Below are positions 61,460-64,000 of a stretch of 64,000 nt of DNA, one piece after another; position 1 is the stretch's first letter, and every line of letters starts with the position of its first letter. The notes under the pieces were generated by a model. It was not told where the DNA came from, made no database searches, and saw only the letters and a list, made by a program, of their open reading frames with translations. Where the stretch lies: contig JAVBLZ010000006.1 of NCBI GenBank assembly GCA_031553045.1, positions 372,001 to 436,000 of the forward strand, in the 5' to 3' direction. The translations under genes were made by a program, and so were the position numbers. This DNA is from CALXQW01 sp031553045. GTDB lineage: Bacteria; Verrucomicrobiota; Verrucomicrobiia; Opitutales; Intestinicryptomonadaceae.

Positions 61460-62807
61460 AACAATTACTGCCCTTTCAACACCTTCTGCGGAATCAGCCG
61501 TTGCATTGATACGTTTAAGCGGACCACTGTGTCTGGAACTGGCTTCAAATATTTTTTGCAAAAATAAAGATTCTATCAAACCTAGATTTGCCCACAGAGG
61601 CTCGTACACTTCAGTTTCCAAAGAAATTTTGGATGATGTAATATTCACATATTTCAATTCGCCACATTCTTACACGGGCGAAGATGTCCTTGAGATAGCC
61701 TGCCACGGCAGCCCTTATATCGTAAGATGTATTTTGGATGACTTGTTTAAACGCAATGTCGAAGCCGCACAGCCCGGTGAGTTCACTCGTCGCGCTTTTT
61801 TGAATGACAAAATGGATTTGTCGCAGGCGGAGGCGGTCTCCCTATTGATTTCTTCAAGAAGCAAAAAATCCATGCTTGCCGCACAAAGACAGCTTTCTGG
61901 AGAGCTTGGCAAAAAAATAAACCATTATTGCGATTCTTTGGTGGATACGCTTGCCCTTATAGAAGCGTATATAGATTTTCCCGATGAAGAATTGCCGCAG
62001 GAAAATTCAAATGTAATTTTGGCGGATATTGAAAGGCTCAACCTTGAATTTGGAAAGCTTGCGACAACTTCAAAATATTCTTCTGTGATTCATGATGGTA
62101 TAAATATTTCGATAGCGGGTGCGCCAAATGCCGGTAAATCTTCTTTGTTGAACACACTACTTGGTTCGCAAAGGGCGATAGTCAGCGACATTGCCGGAAC
62201 CACCAGAGACTTTATTTCTGAAAAAATACTTCTCGGCGACCATGCCGCAAACCTCATTGATACCGCAGGTTTGAGAGACGCTTCTGACAAAATTGAATCA
62301 ATGGGCGTATCTTTGGCACTCGATAAAATTTCGTCTTCAGATATTTGCCTTTTGACTCTTGACGCCTCATTGCCTGCGCCGCAAATGCCTAAAGATTTAC
62401 AAACATTTTTCACAGAAAAAAACACCATAGTTGTTTTGAATAAGTGCGATATTTGCATTGATAAGAGTTTGGAAGGTTTCTTTAAAAACTTCACCAAAGT
62501 TAAGGTTTCTTGTTTATACTCTACCGGTCTGGATGATTTAAAAAACGCACTAATAAACTTGATTGAAACACACCACATATCTGCAAGTGCGGATGACATT
62601 TTAGTTGGCGCACGCCATGCAAAAAATCTGAATAATGCACGTAAATTTCTGCTTTCTGCGGCAGAAAAAATCAGGATGCGCAGCCCTTCAGAACTTATCG
62701 CTTCAGACCTGCGTGAAGCCTTAAATCAGATAGGAGAAATTGTCGGAAAGGTAGATTCAGAAACTGTTTTAGACAAAATATTTTCCCGCTTTTGCATAGG
62801 CAAATGA
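61446..62807 (+). CDS. mnmE: tRNA modification GTPase
   Basis: The ATG at 61446 gives a 453-residue protein beginning MSQNKTITALSTPSAESAVALIRLSG, typical of MnmE; a frame from 61404 overlaps the preceding gene. It has the tetrahydrofolate-binding front, a helical middle, an inserted G domain with GAPNAGKSSLLNTLLG, DIAGTTRDF and DTAGLRD, and ends in the conserved FCIGK with its catalytic cysteine. With MnmG it modifies wobble uridines of tRNA. No neighbour is functionally linked. Confidence 0.96.
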   Translation: MSQNKTITALSTPSAESAVALIRLSGPLCLELASNIFCKNKDSIKPRFAHRGSYTSVSKEILDDVIFTYFNSPHSYTGEDVLEIACHGSPYIVRCILDDLFKRNVEAAQPGEFTRRAFLNDKMDLSQAEAVSLLISSRSKKSMLAAQRQLSGELGKKINHYCDSLVDTLALIEAYIDFPDEELPQENSNVILADIERLNLEFGKLATTSKYSSVIHDGINISIAGAPNAGKSSLLNTLLGSQRAIVSDIAGTTRDFISEKILLGDHAANLIDTAGLRDASDKIESMGVSLALDKISSSDICLLTLDASLPAPQMPKDLQTFFTEKNTIVVLNKCDICIDKSLEGFFKNFTKVKVSCLYSTGLDDLKNALINLIETHHISASADDILVGARHAKNLNNARKFLLSAAEKIRMRSPSELIASDLREALNQIGEIVGKVDSETVLDKIFSRFCIGK

Positions 62808-62816
62808 AGAAAGCTT

Positions 62817-63830
62817 TTAGTTGTTATAGCCTGAAAAATCTAAATCTACAAACACGGGGCTATGGTCGCTTGCCACTTTGGGTATGCCATAAATCAACGG
62901 AACTGCGCCAGTAAAAGCTTTCTGCATGGTTGGGTTTATGATAAAATAATCTAAGGCAAAATATTCTTTGGTTTTACTCCAATAATAAGTGTATGGGTTG
63001 CCATTTGTATCTTTTGCAATTACATACGTGAATGAAAATTTTTTGAGCACACTTGCTATATGCGGCGTGATTGCTTCGTCATTAAAATCCCCCGCAATAG
63101 CCACAGGATTTTTTGAAAATTTGTAATTAACCTCTGTCAATATTGCGGAAAGTTCAAGTTTTCTATAACTATTGAAATCATTGTCGGACTTTCTTGCGCC
63201 GTACTTGCTTTTTAAATGTATTGCGCCTAGCGCCCATGTTGAAGTGTTTGGCAAATTGAAAGTTGCAAAGAGCGCCCCTCTGGGACTTTTGGTTTCATAA
63301 CCGTTTTCAACAAATTTTATGTGGTCAAGCTTGTGCACCTTTTCAATTTTAATTTTTGAAACTATCGCCAGATGCCTGTCTGGATCGCTGCCTTTGCTTA
63401 GGGTAGCATAGCGATATGCCAAACCAATTTTTGCGATTCTCTTTAAGAATTCCTTCAAATATTTTTCATCGCCAATTTCCTGAATCAGCAAAATATCCGG
63501 ATTTATGCGTTTTACAATCTCACAAAGCTCTTGTTTTTCATTTTCAGGTTTTGGATAATTTTTACGCCAAATTCCGTTCACGCTTCTATCCGTCCCCAGA
63601 TAGTTTTTAAAATTGAACGTACATACCCTTGCCTTAAAAGTTGTATCATAGTCGCTGGCGGAATACTGAAGAGACGCATCATCTAAAGGAATTTCAAGAG
63701 CCCTACCAGAATCAAAACCGTAATAATAATTATAAAGATATGCCGCAATAAACAGCAAAAACCACAATAGTGAGAATGCAGGCCCTTTCTTGCCGAAGGG
63801 TTTTCTGGGTATTTTAATGCGCCGCCTCAT
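62817..63830 (-). CDS. membrane-anchored endonuclease/exonuclease/phosphatase-family protein
   Basis: The 337-residue product has a basic start, one membrane helix (about 18-38) and an EEP domain. NPDILLIQEIGDEK supplies the metal-binding Glu, IAGDFNDEAITPH the Asp-Asn pair and ASDHSPVFVDLDF the catalytic Asp-His. The domain faces the periplasm by the positive-inside rule. Members hydrolyse nucleic acid, phosphoinositide or sphingolipid phosphodiesters; the target here is open. It overlaps the ribE stop by 3 bases, so it is in that operon. Confidence 0.85.
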   Translation of the reverse strand: MRRRIKIPRKPFGKKGPAFSLLWFLLFIAAYLYNYYYGFDSGRALEIPLDDASLQYSASDYDTTFKARVCTFNFKNYLGTDRSVNGIWRKNYPKPENEKQELCEIVKRINPDILLIQEIGDEKYLKEFLKRIAKIGLAYRYATLSKGSDPDRHLAIVSKIKIEKVHKLDHIKFVENGYETKSPRGALFATFNLPNTSTWALGAIHLKSKYGARKSDNDFNSYRKLELSAILTEVNYKFSKNPVAIAGDFNDEAITPHIASVLKKFSFTYVIAKDTNGNPYTYYWSKTKEYFALDYFIINPTMQKAFTGAVPLIYGIPKVASDHSPVFVDLDFSGYNN

Positions 63831-64000
63831 GGCTGGTAGATAGATGCTTCCCGCTTACCTGACGAGATTTTTTCCACATACTTTGCCAATATATCAAACT
63901 CAAGATTTACAAATTTGCCCACCTTGCATTCAGACAGATTTGTAACACTCAATGTGTGAGGAATAAGCCATACCGCCAAACCGTCTTCATGGGCTTCTGC
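63827..64000 (-). CDS. ribE: riboflavin synthase alpha chain, C-terminal part (runs off the window)
   Basis: The minus-strand frame from the window edge encodes 57 residues ending at a TGA (63827-63829). The block AVWLIPHTLSVTNLSECKVG, followed by VNLEFDILAKYVEK, matches the end of the second lumazine-binding domain of riboflavin synthase, which dismutates two dimethylribityllumazines to riboflavin. The start lies beyond 64000. The TGA overlaps the ATG of the next gene. Confidence 0.92.
   Translation of the reverse strand, partial: AEAHEDGLAVWLIPHTLSVTNLSECKVGKFVNLEFDILAKYVEKISSGKREASIYQP

Overview
The window is a gene-dense chromosomal segment of a moderately AT-rich Gram-negative bacterium. 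LpxA, an RND pump, SecG, several lipoproteins and a predicted outer-membrane barrel show a double envelope. The mix of Tat-exported Gfo/Idh oxidoreductases, ThuA and discoidin-type proteins, a long aerotolerance (Bat) operon and LolA-like proteins fits the Verrucomicrobiota best, perhaps a gut-associated Opitutia-like lineage. That placement is inference from gene content, not from a marker tree. I saw no tRNA, rRNA, CRISPR array, transposase, prophage gene or dedicated transcription regulator.

Layout. 1-203: start of rpsB on the minus strand. 361-11008 (minus): a probable sugar-processing locus with an outer-membrane barrel, a beta-propeller hydrolase lipoprotein and two successive copies of a Tat-exported Gfo/Idh oxidoreductase paired with a secreted ThuA/discoidin protein. 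11096-19485 (plus): purL, then the tight run secG - LolA-like gene - M29 aminopeptidase - rluD-type gene - metY, closed by a bidirectional terminator. 19554-24930 (minus): two tandem paralogous secreted proteins of about 870 residues with a predicted helical-toroid core. 25048-25613: thioredoxin and a small membrane protein. 25939-33007 (plus): rpsO, pnp and a two-gene RND efflux system. 33083-36178 (minus): an orphan lipoprotein in an AT-rich patch, gpsA, a previously uncalled 51-residue membrane protein and an SDR. 36410-46726 (plus): hpf, an acidic-tailed secreted protein and the moxR-DUF58-BatA-BatB/C-BatD-BatE aerotolerance operon. 46785-51355: SulP transporter (plus), convergent with an SBF-type transporter, yicC and a stand-alone 5'-3' exonuclease (minus). 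51483-53799 (plus): an acetolactate synthase with a cysteine-rich tail and a cyclophilin. 53856-57239 (minus): pdxA, lpxA and a membrane protein with a MotA/TolQ-like end. 57347-62807: hinT, acyl-ACP thioesterase, membrane protein, gmk, then an opposing M24 peptidase, a DUF192 lipoprotein, a small membrane protein and mnmE. 62817-64000 (minus): an endonuclease/phosphatase-family protein and the end of riboflavin synthase.

How the parts may work together. The first locus and the tandem giant paralogs look like two extracytoplasmic carbohydrate-processing modules. The Bat operon forms an envelope complex of von Willebrand proteins driven by a MoxR ATPase. Most remaining genes are housekeeping. 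The most unusual items are the duplicated exported Gfo/Idh-ThuA pairs, the unassigned tandem giants with matching close-set promoters, the CX2CX5CX5C tail on acetolactate synthase, the long disordered BatB/C linker, and the small membrane protein upstream of gpsA.
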